Notes under the pieces: model-generated
What the model was told of the DNA's origin: nothing
Seen by the model: only the letters and a program-made list of their open reading frames with translations
Database searches by the model: none
Program-made: the position numbers and the translations under genes
DNA from: UBA6448 sp051893155
GTDB lineage: Bacteria; Bacillota_I; Bacilli_A; RF39; UBA660
Length of the DNA: 64,000 nt
Reading direction: 5' to 3'
Assembly: GCA_051893155.1 (NCBI GenBank)
Contig: JBJFGY010000017.1
Coordinates: forward strand, 3,872 to 67,871
In this document: piece after piece, positions 44,401 to 53,230 of the stretch
Position numbering within the stretch: position 1 is the first letter of the stretch
How the letters are laid out: every line of letters begins with the position of its first letter

Positions 44401-46447
44401 ATTCACCTTTTAAAGTAATAACTCGATCAAACAAATTATCTTGTTTTTTATGTGATATATAAATTATTGTTTTTTCTGGATATTCTCTAATAATATTTTT
44501 AATTATTGTTTTTTCCATAAAATAATCTATTTCACTAAGTGCTTCATCTAAAATTAATATTTTACTATTTCTTAATAAAGCCCTTGCTAAAATAATTCTC
44601 TGTTTTTCACCTCCTGATATATTAATCGAATCATTACTTATTCCAAAATCATATCTTAATTTTCTTTTATTAACAATTAAATCGATTAAACAAATTTTAC
44701 AAACTTTATCAAAATTACTTTCATCTTTATAATTAAATAAAATATTATTTTTTATTGTATCAGTATATAAATTTTCTTTTTGACCAACATAAACAATATT
44801 ATTTTTTATTGTGTTAAGACTATAATCATTGATATTTATACCATTTATATAAATATTACCATTATTTAAAGAAAATTCTCTAGTAAGTAGTTTACATAAA
44901 CTACTTTTACCACTTCCACTTTTTCCTTTAATCATGATTTTTTCATTAGTTTTAACTACTTCACTAAAATCTTTTATAATGTAATTATAATTATCATAAG
45001 CAAAGCTTACATTTTCAAAAATAATATCGCCATTAATTAGTTTTTTACTTTCACCAACTTTTTCCTCTTTTATATTTATAAAATCACATATTTTATTAAA
45101 ACTTGCTCGTAAAAAATTATATTTTGGTATTAGTGATACTATATTTTTAATGGGGTCTATAAAATAAGATAAAAATGTATTATAAATAACTAAACTAATT
45201 AAAGAAAATTTATTATTATAAATTAAATAAAATCCATAAGTATTAATTAAAAAAAATGATAGTTCATAAAAAATATTTTTAATTGTTTCAAAAAAATTTA
45301 TATTTATATTAAAAGAATAATTATCAAAAATCAAATCACATATTTTATTTTCAATTTTATTTAAAATATTTTCAGTTTCATTTAAATTTTTTATACTATT
45401 TATCATATTAATATTTTCTAATAAAATAGTATTAACTTCTGTTTGATATTCAATATTTTTTCGTATTCTTTTATAAAAATATGGACTAATTAAAATAGAA
45501 ATTATTATATAAATTACAACAAATATAATTAATATAAATGTTATTTTAATATTTAAATTTAAAAGAACTATAAAAGCAGCAAGGCAAATCATTAAGTCTA
45601 AAAATGCAAAAATAAATATTTGTGAAAATAATTCTTTAATACTACTTATTTCGTTTACTCGTGACATTATTTCACCACTGCTTCTTGATTCAATAACATT
45701 TAAAGGAAGATGAAATAAATGATTAATAAATTCCTTAAAAACACTTATATCAATATTTTTATTAATATGATTTTCATAGTATTTTTTTAAATAATCAAAA
45801 ATTATTTTAAAAATAATACAAACTAAAAATATAAAAATTATTATTTTAATTGTATTTTGAAATGCATTGTTTGAAATAAATTCATTCATTATTTTAAAAT
45901 ACATTCCAGATATTACAGTAATAATTGTTAATAAAAAACTACATAATAATGCATTAATACATAATTTTTTATTTTTTATTAAAATTTTTATAAAAAGACT
46001 ATAAATACTATTTTCTTTTTCTAATAAAATAATTTTATCTTTAGGAGTAAATTGTAAAATAACGCCAGTAAATATTTTATTAAAATCATCTTTAGTCATT
46101 TTTATCTTGCCTTTACTAGGATTCATTAAAATATAATTTGAATTTTTAATACCATATAAGCACATAAAATGCGTAAGACCATTATCATATTTCACGTGTA
46201 CAATCGCAGGCAAAATAATGTTATCTAATTCTTTATCTTCAAATTTTTTAGCTATAGCATCAAATCCATACTTTTCCGCGGCTTTAAGTAAATGATAGAC
46301 ACTAACCCCTTGCATTGATGTATAAGTATCAAGTCTAATCTTTTCTATTGGAACATAACCATTATAAAATCTTATAATAGATTGAAGACAACAAGCACCA
46401 CAATCTTTTACATCTCTTTGACAAACTATTACTATTTTATTTTTCAT
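44390..46447 (-). CDS. Peptidase C39-containing ABC transporter (PCAT, bacteriocin processing/export)
   Basis: 685 residues. N-terminal C39 cysteine peptidase (about 1-140) with Gln10 and Cys16 (VCQRDVKDCGACCL), His93 (LTHFMCLYGI) and Asn109 in the position usually held by Asp (ILMNPSKG). Six TM helices (about 155-430), then ABC ATPase with Walker A GKSGSGKSS, signature NISGGEKQRIIL and Walker B ILILDEALSEID. PCATs cut double-glycine leaders and export the mature peptide. Operon: PCAT, accessory, peptide 1, peptide 2. GGAGG precedes the ATG. Confidence 0.95.
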   Translation of the reverse strand: MKNKIVIVCQRDVKDCGACCLQSIIRFYNGYVPIEKIRLDTYTSMQGVSVYHLLKAAEKYGFDAIAKKFEDKELDNIILPAIVHVKYDNGLTHFMCLYGIKNSNYILMNPSKGKIKMTKDDFNKIFTGVILQFTPKDKIILLEKENSIYSLFIKILIKNKKLCINALLCSFLLTIITVISGMYFKIMNEFISNNAFQNTIKIIIFIFLVCIIFKIIFDYLKKYYENHINKNIDISVFKEFINHLFHLPLNVIESRSSGEIMSRVNEISSIKELFSQIFIFAFLDLMICLAAFIVLLNLNIKITFILIIFVVIYIIISILISPYFYKRIRKNIEYQTEVNTILLENINMINSIKNLNETENILNKIENKICDLIFDNYSFNININFFETIKNIFYELSFFLINTYGFYLIYNNKFSLISLVIYNTFLSYFIDPIKNIVSLIPKYNFLRASFNKICDFINIKEEKVGESKKLINGDIIFENVSFAYDNYNYIIKDFSEVVKTNEKIMIKGKSGSGKSSLCKLLTREFSLNNGNIYINGININDYSLNTIKNNIVYVGQKENLYTDTIKNNILFNYKDESNFDKVCKICLIDLIVNKRKLRYDFGISNDSINISGGEKQRIILARALLRNSKILILDEALSEIDYFMEKTIIKNIIREYPEKTIIYISHKKQDNLFDRVITLKGEYEK

Positions 46448-46641
46448 TTATTTATCCTCCTTTCACCCTACTTATACTCACAATAAATTATTTTTCCTTT
46501 TTATTTTTTTACTTTTAAAATTTTTAATTTAAATTTAACAATTTTTTACTAAAATTAATAATAAAATTTTACAATTATTAACAGTTATATTTTTAGGACT
46601 TAGACAATATAATTTACTATGTATAAGGAGGAATGAAAGTA

Positions 46642-47136
46642 TTGATTAATAAACAAAATTTATGGTTTATAACTTTATTTGCACTTATTTTAATTTTAGG
46701 AATTTATTATATTACATTACCGGATAATGCCATACCAACATTTTCGACTAATGAAACAAACTTACAAAATACAATCGAAGTTACAGATTCTGATGTAATT
46801 ATAGCTCTTAAAGTTGAAGAAGAAGAAAAAATATTAAAAGAAATGGAAGAAGCACAAAAAATATTACTAGATAATGCTGCAACTACAGAAGAAAAAAATG
46901 CTGCATATGAAACATTACAACAACTTAATTTTAAAAAAGGCAAAATAGTTGAAATAGAAAAATTAATTAAAGAAAAATTTGATGTTGATTCATGTGTTAA
47001 AATTGATGGAAATAAAATAAATATTACGTTATCATGTGAAGATAAAGGTGCAGAATTTGCAAATAATGTTATTAAAGAAGTACAAACACTTTATAGTTCG
47101 CAAATGTATATAACAATTAAATTTCAAAGTAAATAG
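46642..47136 (+). CDS. spoIIIAH: Stage III sporulation protein AH (SpoIIIAH)
   Basis: 164 residues. N-terminal TM helix (INKQNLWFITLFALILIL..YYITLPD), a Glu/Lys-rich coiled-coil-like linker, and a C-terminal YscJ/FliF-like ring domain (FDVDSCVKIDGNKINITLSCEDKG). In sporulation it spans the mother-cell side of the A-Q channel with SpoIIQ. The other spoIIIA genes are not here, so it is an orphan copy. TTG at 46642 is preferred, 10 bases after GGAGG; ATG 46633 is only one base from it. Confidence 0.88.
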   Translation: MINKQNLWFITLFALILILGIYYITLPDNAIPTFSTNETNLQNTIEVTDSDVIIALKVEEEEKILKEMEEAQKILLDNAATTEEKNAAYETLQQLNFKKGKIVEIEKLIKEKFDVDSCVKIDGNKINITLSCEDKGAEFANNVIKEVQTLYSSQMYITIKFQSK

Positions 47137-47201
47137 GCTTATATATTACCTTTTTTTTGTATTTTTCATAATATATTATGAAGCATAAGAAAGGAAGGCC
47201 T

Positions 47202-47411
47202 ATGAAAAAAATGTTATTAACCAAAAGAGAACAAGAAATTTTTGAACTTTTAGTTCTTAACAAATCAACTAAAGAAATAGCCGAAAAACTCAATATTAGT
47301 CAAAAAACTGTTCGAAATCATATATCTAATACAATGCAAAAATTAGGTGTTAAAGGCCGATGTAATGCGATAATAGAATTATTAAAACTTGGAGCAATTT
47401 CATTAGATTAA
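47202..47411 (+). CDS. gerE: Spore coat regulator GerE
   Basis: 69 residues, almost all a LuxR-type HTH: LLTKREQEIFELLVLNKSTK, EIAEKLNISQKTVRNHISN and MQKLGVKGRCNAIIELL, matching GerE. It controls late mother-cell (SigK) genes in Bacillus. ATG at 47202 follows GGAAGG; an in-frame ATG at 47178 lies before this site. GerE lies near gerM in Bacillus, as here. Confidence 0.93.
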   Translation: MKKMLLTKREQEIFELLVLNKSTKEIAEKLNISQKTVRNHISNTMQKLGVKGRCNAIIELLKLGAISLD

Positions 47412-47412
47412 T

Positions 47413-47436
47413 AAAAAAGCCAATAAGGCTTTTTTT
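47413..47436 (+). terminator. Terminator of gerE
   Basis: AAAAAGCC-AATA-GGCTTTTT stem-loop with T-run. Confidence 0.9.
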
Positions 47437-47480
47437 GAATAAAGAATAAAATATTAAATATAATTTATTAGGTGATGTAA

Positions 47481-48383
47481 ATGCTAAAAAGACGTGCTAT
47501 AAAAAGAATAATTATATCTACAGGTGCACTTCTTATATTTTTTTTAATTTATTTTTTCCCAAATCAAAATAATTTTTCTATTCCAGAAGAAGTAATATAT
47601 ATTGAAGAATTAACTTTACCACTATATACAATAGATCAAAATAATTATGTTGCAAGAACAAATATTATAAAAAAAGAAAATGATGATATAAACTATATAA
47701 TAAATGTTTTAACAAAAGGTTCAATTAATTCAAATTATCTACCTAGTAATTTTTACTCGCCTATACCAAAAGGTACAAAGTTAATTGACTATAGCTTAAA
47801 TGATGGACTTTTAAAACTTAATTTTTCAAAAGAATTATTAAATGTAACAAAATCAGATGAAGAAAAAATGCTTGAAAGTTTAATATATTCATTATGTGAA
47901 CTTGATAATGTAAATAAAATTATGATTTTTGTTGAAAATGAAAAATTAAACGAACTTCCAAATTCAAAGACTAAACTACCTACCGTTTTAGATAAAACTT
48001 ACGGAATAAATAAAGTATATGATATTAAAAATATTAAAGATACCACTAAAACAACAATATACTATTTAAGTAAATATGAAGATGATTTATATTATGTTCC
48101 AATTACAAAAATTACTAATAATGATGAAAAAAATTATGTAGAAATAATCGTTAATGAATTAAAAACTTCTCCAATTTATGAAAGTAATTTATTAAGTTAT
48201 TTAAATGCTAGTTATGAACTTGAAAGTTATGAAATACTAGAAAATTCTATTACATTATCATTTAATAATAATTTAATTGCTTCTTTAGAAGATAAAGATT
48301 TAGTAGAAAAAGTTAAATATTCAATTTCACTTTCTTTAAGGGACACATATAATCTAGATAATATTATAATTAATGTGAATTAA
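47481..48383 (+). CDS. gerM: Germination/sporulation protein GerM
   Basis: 300 residues. N-terminal TM/lipobox-less membrane segment (about 12-28), then two GerMN domains (about 75-160 and 190-295; first with FYSPIPKGTKLIDYSLNDGLLKLNFSKELL, second with SYEILENSITLSFNNNL). GerM connects the two spore membranes/peptidoglycan machinery during engulfment. AGGTGA precedes the ATG. Confidence 0.87.
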   Translation: MLKRRAIKRIIISTGALLIFFLIYFFPNQNNFSIPEEVIYIEELTLPLYTIDQNNYVARTNIIKKENDDINYIINVLTKGSINSNYLPSNFYSPIPKGTKLIDYSLNDGLLKLNFSKELLNVTKSDEEKMLESLIYSLCELDNVNKIMIFVENEKLNELPNSKTKLPTVLDKTYGINKVYDIKNIKDTTKTTIYYLSKYEDDLYYVPITKITNNDEKNYVEIIVNELKTSPIYESNLLSYLNASYELESYEILENSITLSFNNNLIASLEDKDLVEKVKYSISLSLRDTYNLDNIIINVN

Positions 48384-48422
48384 ATAAAAAAAATAAACCA
48401 TATTAATTATGGAGATGATTAT

Positions 48423-48749
48423 ATGCCAGTTATTGCATTTAAAAAGAAACTTAAAGGATATGATGTAAGCTTTGCTTTTAATACTTGTTATAATAATGAA
48501 TGTAAATTAAAAATTAAAAATACTGATGTTTGTTTTTCTGAAGAAGAAAAACAAATAAATGAAGTAATAAAAAATTTTGATGAAAAAGCTTATCAAAAAT
48601 ATTTAGATAAATATAATATCATTTTTATAGCGCTTGCAAAATATTTTATTGATAAAATACCAAATATTTTCTCAATAAAATTTGAAGATAAAAATCAAAA
48701 ATGTATTTTATATGTGGACGAAATTGAAAATTTTAGTCAAAAAGATTAA
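48423..48749 (+). CDS. Hypothetical protein after gerM
   Basis: 108 residues, not recognised. Starts PVIAFKKKLKGYDVSF, with Cys at three positions in the first 35 residues (NTCYNNECKLK, TDVCF) and a helical C-terminal half. GGAGATG-type site before the ATG. Co-directional with gerM by 39 bases, so a possible sporulation role by context only. Confidence 0.65.
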   Translation: MPVIAFKKKLKGYDVSFAFNTCYNNECKLKIKNTDVCFSEEEKQINEVIKNFDEKAYQKYLDKYNIIFIALAKYFIDKIPNIFSIKFEDKNQKCILYVDEIENFSQKD

Positions 48750-48755
48750 TTTTTC

Positions 48756-48784
48756 TTGTAAATAAAAAAAATTTGATATATAAT
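48756..48784 (+). promoter_or_regulatory. Promoter of tRNA-Arg
   Basis: TTGTAA (48756-48761) and TATAAT (48779-48784), 17-base spacer, 11 bases before the tRNA. Confidence 0.85.
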
Positions 48785-48795
48785 GTAATTGTGAT

Positions 48796-48872
<77 letters not shown>

Positions 48873-48886
48873 TAATTAAGTTTTTT

Positions 48887-48916
48887 AAAAGTAACTATTA
48901 TAAAGTTACTTTTTTT
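48887..48916 (+). terminator. Terminator of tRNA-Arg
   Basis: AAAAGTAACT/AGTTACTTTT stem with seven T. Confidence 0.9.
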
Positions 48917-49013
48917 TATTTAATAATTTATTTGCAAGAACAATACCTATTGGTAAACATATAATATATATTATTACAATTTTATTATTATCCTTACTTT
49001 TTTATAAAAACAT
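48914..49013 (-). pseudogene. Remnant of the N-terminal TM segment of the adjacent gene
   Basis: On the minus strand a start-less frame reads KDNNKIVIIYIICLPIGIVL and then ANKLLNK, close to VIVCVIICVPIGIFLEKNIL in the adjacent gene. It looks like a truncated tandem duplicate. An in-frame stop lies just upstream, so it is not translated as drawn. Confidence 0.5.
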
Positions 49014-49829
49014 TTAATTATTAAGTTTCTCAATTGAATAAAAATAATAATCATTATTATGCATTTTAAATGATATTTTTAATTTATTATAATTATTGCA
49101 ATTATCTTTTGTAATTTCTTCCGAATTTTCATTATATGAAACATATAAATATACATTGCCATTGATTAATTCATATTTATATAAGTAATCTACGAAAGAA
49201 CTTGTCATACCACCTCCACAAGGAGCATTATAATATGCATTATATTTTTCTGAATATATATATTGACCTGCAAATGTATTTACTTTAAAACTTCGATTTG
49301 TTATTTTTTTACCAAAAGAAATATTTTCATAATTTTTTTCAACATTACTTGCATCATATTTAACAACACATTGTTCACCTGTTAAAGTTCCATCCTTATA
49401 ATAAAAATTTTCTTTTTCAGTATCATAAATAAAATCATCCAAATTTTCAACGCTTTTTCTTTCAAGAACTTTTAAATCCTCATTTAAACTTAAATATAAT
49501 AATTCATCTTCATTAAGATTTTCTATAGTAAAATTATAGTTTTTTTTCATAAATAAAAAAATTGGTCGAATATTTTCATATCTTTTTTGTATTTTGTTTA
49601 ATTCCTCTATTGTAATGGTTTCTTTTTTTACATTTAATTCATCATTAGAATTTTCGTTAGTTACTAGGTTGTTAGTTACTATGTTATTATTATCAATTTT
49701 AGAATTATTATTTAAAATATTTTTTTCTAAAAATATACCTATTGGCACACAAATAATTACACATACTATTACTGTAATTAAAATTGTAACTAAACTATTA
49801 TTTTTCTTATTTTTAGTACCATCTATCAT
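49014..49829 (-). CDS. Single-TM exported protein, unknown
   Basis: 271 residues. N-terminal TM helix (about 13-35), Asn-rich linker, then an extracellular domain with cysteines near GEQCVVKYD, APCGGGMTSSF and DNCNNYNK. The YNAPCGGGMTSS stretch resembles YVGGGWSPI in the protein at 32985, a possible paralogue. AGAGGTGAGG precedes the ATG. A fragment of its TM part occurs downstream. Confidence 0.72.
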   Translation of the reverse strand: MIDGTKNKKNNSLVTILITVIVCVIICVPIGIFLEKNILNNNSKIDNNNIVTNNLVTNENSNDELNVKKETITIEELNKIQKRYENIRPIFLFMKKNYNFTIENLNEDELLYLSLNEDLKVLERKSVENLDDFIYDTEKENFYYKDGTLTGEQCVVKYDASNVEKNYENISFGKKITNRSFKVNTFAGQYIYSEKYNAYYNAPCGGGMTSSFVDYLYKYELINGNVYLYVSYNENSEEITKDNCNNYNKLKISFKMHNNDYYFYSIEKLNN

Positions 49830-49879
49830 AACCTCACCTCTTATTATAAGATTATCATATTATAAAAAATAATTCATTA

Positions 49880-49904
49880 AAAAAGTAAGATTTTGTCCTA
49901 CTTT
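49880..49904 (-). terminator. Terminator of miaB
   Basis: AAAGTAGGA/TCTTACTTT stem with T-run on the minus strand, just after the stop. Confidence 0.8.
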
Positions 49905-49907
49905 ACA

Positions 49908-51311
49908 TTATTTTACTATATTGCCATCTAAACTAAAACTTTTAGCGTCTGTTATTTTAACAGAAACAATGTTACCTATTTCTTTTTTATCACAAGCCAC
50001 ATTTACAAGTTTCATAGTTTCCGTATAACCATATAATTTTTCTTTATCTTTTTCACTTTCACCAATTAAAAGAACTTTAACTACTTTATTTAATAGTTTT
50101 TCATTACTTTCTTTAGAATATTTGTTAACTAATTCATTTAATCTATGTAATCTATTTTCTTTTTCTTCTTGAGATACATCATCTTTCATAAATGATGAAG
50201 CAGTACCTTTTCTTTCGGAATAAATAAATGTATATGCACCATCATATTTACAATAATTTACAATATCTAAAGTTTCTTGAAAATCTTCTTCTGTTTCGGA
50301 AGGAAAACCAACTATTATATCAGTGGTAATCGCCACGCCTGGTATTTTTTCTTTCATTTTATTAAATAATGTAATATATTCTTCTTTAGTATATCTTCGA
50401 TTCATCTTCTTTAATATTCTATTACTACCTGATTGAATAGGAAGATGAATATAAGGCATAATATTATCATACTTACTTATTACATCAATCATTTTATCAG
50501 TAAAATCCCATGGATGAGATGTAACAAATCTAAGTCTTGGAATTCCAAGTTTTGCAACATTTTCAAGTAAAGTTGCAAAATCATAACCTAAATTTAAATC
50601 TTTTCCGTAAGCATTAACATTTTGGCCAAGTAAAGTTATTTCTTTATAACCTGAATCTACTAATGCTTTACATTCATTTAAAATACATTCCATTTTTCTA
50701 CTACGTTCTCTACCTCTTGTATATGGAACAATACAATATGTACAAAATTTATCACAACCAAACATTACATTAACCCAAGCGCAAATATTTGAATCTCTTT
50801 TATAAATTATATTTTCTGGAACAATATCGCTATTTGAATGAACTAATATATTTTGCTTATCAAGTTTTTCAATTAATAGTTTAGGTAAATCAAAAATATT
50901 ATTTGGGCCAATTACAATATCAACATATTTATGATTTTTTTCAATATCTTCAACTACATCAACTTGACCAGCCATACAACCCATTAAAATAATAATTAAA
51001 TCTTTTTTTTCTTTTTTTAAATGTTTACATCTACCTAAATAGCCAAACACTTTATCATGAGCATTTTCTCTTATTGCACAAGTATTTAATACTACTATAT
51101 CTGCTTTTACTAATTCATCAGTTTTTGTAAATCCTAACATTTCTAAATATGAAGATATTTGCTCACTATCATGAACATTCATTTGACAACCATATGTTTT
51201 AAGAAAATATTTTTTTCCTTCATATATTTTTTTTATTTCATTATCAACATTTAAATAATTAATTTTAGTTTCAGATCTATCTTTTGCAATATCATAATTT
51301 GGTTTTAACAT
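49908..51311 (-). CDS. miaB: tRNA-2-methylthio-N6-dimethylallyladenosine synthase (MiaB)
   Basis: 467 residues. MTTase domain (KKYFLKTYGCQMNVHDSEQI), radical-SAM core with CDKFCTYCIVPYTRGRE (CxxxCxxC), and a C-terminal TRAM domain (LLNKVVKVLLIGESEK...). Adds the methylthio group to i6A37 of tRNA. ATG at 51311 follows GGAAGTGA; an upstream TTG start overlaps that site. The gene-free stretch just upstream holds a palindrome and a Spo0A-box pair. Confidence 0.95.
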   Translation of the reverse strand: MLKPNYDIAKDRSETKINYLNVDNEIKKIYEGKKYFLKTYGCQMNVHDSEQISSYLEMLGFTKTDELVKADIVVLNTCAIRENAHDKVFGYLGRCKHLKKEKKDLIIILMGCMAGQVDVVEDIEKNHKYVDIVIGPNNIFDLPKLLIEKLDKQNILVHSNSDIVPENIIYKRDSNICAWVNVMFGCDKFCTYCIVPYTRGRERSRKMECILNECKALVDSGYKEITLLGQNVNAYGKDLNLGYDFATLLENVAKLGIPRLRFVTSHPWDFTDKMIDVISKYDNIMPYIHLPIQSGSNRILKKMNRRYTKEEYITLFNKMKEKIPGVAITTDIIVGFPSETEEDFQETLDIVNYCKYDGAYTFIYSERKGTASSFMKDDVSQEEKENRLHRLNELVNKYSKESNEKLLNKVVKVLLIGESEKDKEKLYGYTETMKLVNVACDKKEIGNIVSVKITDAKSFSLDGNIVK

Positions 51312-51573
51312 AAAAATCACTTCCAACTAAATCGTATTATAGCAAAATTTATATTTAATTGAAAGGGATTTTGGATAAACTGGGATATTATTAAGAAATT
51401 CTTAATAATTAAGAAAGTTTATAATTATAATAGGGATGCATGATATGAAATAATTTGTTACCCAAAACCCGCTTTCATTAGTAATTTACCTTATTTAGAA
51501 ATATATTTCAATACATTCGACAAAACTAGAAAAAAATAGAATTATATCGACAAAATTTATCATTTTTTTCATA
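51312..51573. promoter_or_regulatory. Gene-free interval with operator-like palindrome and Spo0A-box pair upstream of miaB
   Basis: No ORF above six codons is seen. It holds a perfect 11-bp inverted repeat (51387-51409, arms ATTATTAAGAA, one-base centre) followed by a third TTAAGAA half-site at 51409-51415; two Spo0A-type boxes read on the minus strand as TTTTGTCGAA (51525-51516) and TTTTGTCGAT (51555-51546); and a miaB -10 TATAAT at 51341-51336. A short frame MKAGFG at about 51478 is too small to call. Confidence 0.55.
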
Positions 51574-51615
51574 AAAAAATTAATGAATTATCATTAATGA
51601 ATTATCATTAATTTT
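51574..51615 (-). terminator. Terminator of serS
   Basis: Twelve-pair palindromic stem AAAAATTAATGA/TCATTAATTTTT on the minus strand with a T-tract; its arms are made of a 14-base direct repeat. Confidence 0.8.
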
Positions 51616-52894
51616 TAGGAATAACTTTATCTTTTCCACCCATATAAGGTTGTAATACTTTTGGTATATTTATACTACCATCTTCATTATAATTATTTTC
51701 AACAAAAGCAATTAAAGCTCTTGGAGAAGCAAGCACAGTATTATTTAAGGTATGAACAAAATATGTACCATTTTCACCTTTGGTTCTTATACCAAGTCTT
51801 CTTGCTTGAGCATCAGATAAATTTGAACATGATCCTACTTCAAAATATTTTTTTTGTCTTGGACTCCATGCTTCAACATCACAAGATTTTACCTTAAGAT
51901 CTGCTAAATCACCACTACAGCACTCAATAGTTCGTACTGGAATATCTAAATTTCTAAATAATTCAACAGTAGCTTTCCACATTTTATCATACCAATTCCA
52001 TGAGTCTTCTGGTTTACATAAAACTATCATTTCCTGTTTTTCAAATTGATGAACTCTATAAACACCTTTTTCTTCAATTCCATGAGCACCACCTTCTTTT
52101 CTAAAGCATGGTGAATATGAAGTAAGAGCAATGGGAAGTTTTTTTTCATCAACTATTTGTCCTAGATATCTTCCTATCATAGAATGCTCAGAAGTACCGA
52201 TTAAATACAAATCTTCACCTTCTATTTTATACATCATAGCTTCCATTTCAGGGAAACTCATAACACCTTCCACAACAGAACTATGAATCATAAAAGGTGG
52301 AATAGTATATGTAAAACCTTTGTCAATCATAAAATCTCTAGCATAAGAAAGCATAGCACTATGAATTCTAGCAATATCACCAGTTAAATAATAAAAACCT
52401 TCTCCAGAAGTTCTTCCAGCGCTTTCCTTATCAAGTCCAGATAAACGCTCCATAATGTCAGCATGATGTGGAATTTCATAATTTGGAACTACAGGTTCTC
52501 CAAATCTTTCTAATTCTACATTTTTACTATCATCTTTACCAATTGGAACACTTGGATCAATAATATTTGGAATTAAAAGCATCTTTTCATGGATTTCATT
52601 TTGAAGTCTTTCCTCATCAACAGTAAGGCTTGCAATTTGAGTATTAATTTCATTTACTCTTTTTTTTGCATGCTCAACTTTATCAATTTCTTTATTTCTT
52701 ACATATTCACCAATTTTTGAACTAATATTATTTTTTTCACATCTTAATTCATCAGCTTGGGATTTAATTTGACGAAATTTTTTATCTTTTTCTTCAATTT
52801 CATCAACTAAAGAAAGTTTTTCACTTTGAAACTTCTTTTTAATATTTTCTTTTACTAATTCCTTATTTTCCCTAATTAAGTTAATGTCTATCAT
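51608..52894 (-). CDS. serS: Seryl-tRNA synthetase (SerS)
   Basis: 428 residues. N-terminal helical tRNA-binding arm, then class II core: motif 2 in PCFRKEGGAHGIEEKGVYRVHQFEKQE, motif 3 near LASPRALIAFVENN. The ATG at 52894 follows AAAGGATTG; longer upstream frames run into the T-box terminator and are not coding. Controlled by the serine T-box upstream. Confidence 0.97.
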   Translation of the reverse strand: MIDINLIRENKELVKENIKKKFQSEKLSLVDEIEEKDKKFRQIKSQADELRCEKNNISSKIGEYVRNKEIDKVEHAKKRVNEINTQIASLTVDEERLQNEIHEKMLLIPNIIDPSVPIGKDDSKNVELERFGEPVVPNYEIPHHADIMERLSGLDKESAGRTSGEGFYYLTGDIARIHSAMLSYARDFMIDKGFTYTIPPFMIHSSVVEGVMSFPEMEAMMYKIEGEDLYLIGTSEHSMIGRYLGQIVDEKKLPIALTSYSPCFRKEGGAHGIEEKGVYRVHQFEKQEMIVLCKPEDSWNWYDKMWKATVELFRNLDIPVRTIECCSGDLADLKVKSCDVEAWSPRQKKYFEVGSCSNLSDAQARRLGIRTKGENGTYFVHTLNNTVLASPRALIAFVENNYNEDGSINIPKVLQPYMGGKDKVIPKN

Positions 52895-53113
52895 TTTTAT
52901 CAATCCTTTCAATAAAAAAACACCACACATTTAAGGAGCAAATGCTGCGGTGCCATCCTTTATATTACTTAATTATTTTATAACGGAAATTACCCGAAGT
53001 TTATTAAACTCTCTAGAAAGTAGATTCATAAATATTTATTTATTAACTTTCATCAACCGTTAACTTTCTTTAAAATAAAATTATTTATTACTTTTCTTTC
53101 ATCATTGATTTAC
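52895..53113 (-). promoter_or_regulatory. Serine T-box riboswitch of serS
   Basis: The conserved T-box sequence reads AAGGATGGCACCGC on the minus strand (52960-52947). The terminator stem CACCGCAGCATTT/AAATGTGTGGTG with a seven-T tail follows (52953-52914). A Stem I with AGAGAG and a specifier loop containing UCU (53024-53022), a Ser codon, lies upstream. Uncharged tRNA-Ser would stabilise antitermination and turn serS on. Confidence 0.92.
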
Positions 53114-53119
53114 AAAGAT

Positions 53120-53148
53120 ATTGTAGCATTTACTTTAAATTTTTACAA
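53120..53148 (-). promoter_or_regulatory. Promoter of the serS T-box transcript
   Basis: TTGTAA (53148-53143) and TACAAT (53125-53120) on the minus strand, 17-base spacer. Confidence 0.7.
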
Positions 53149-53173
53149 GAATAAATTTTCATATATTTACCAG

Positions 53174-53220
53174 TTGAAATTTATTTAATTTTAGATATAA
53201 TATAACTGAAACATTTGTTT
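53174..53220 (+). promoter_or_regulatory. Promoter of the uvrX-yolD pair with a LexA-like dyad
   Basis: TTGAAA (53174-53179), 16-base spacer, TATAAT (53196-53201). Eight bases later AAAC-ATTT-GTTT (53209-53220) is a dyad similar in spacing to the Bacillus LexA box (GAACnnnnGTTC), but with A/T in place of the outer G/C. Confidence 0.5.
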
Positions 53221-53230
53221 GGGAGGATAT

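Noticed and set aside
51460..51482. Six-codon ORF (MKAGFG) downstream of the Spo0A boxes
   Set aside because: Too short, ribosome site not convincing; listed only as part of the interval.
52895..52930. N-terminal extension of serS (starting MCGVFLLKG)
   Set aside because: It lies in the T-box terminator; the ATG at 52894 has its own ribosome site and matches the family's start MIDINLIREN.
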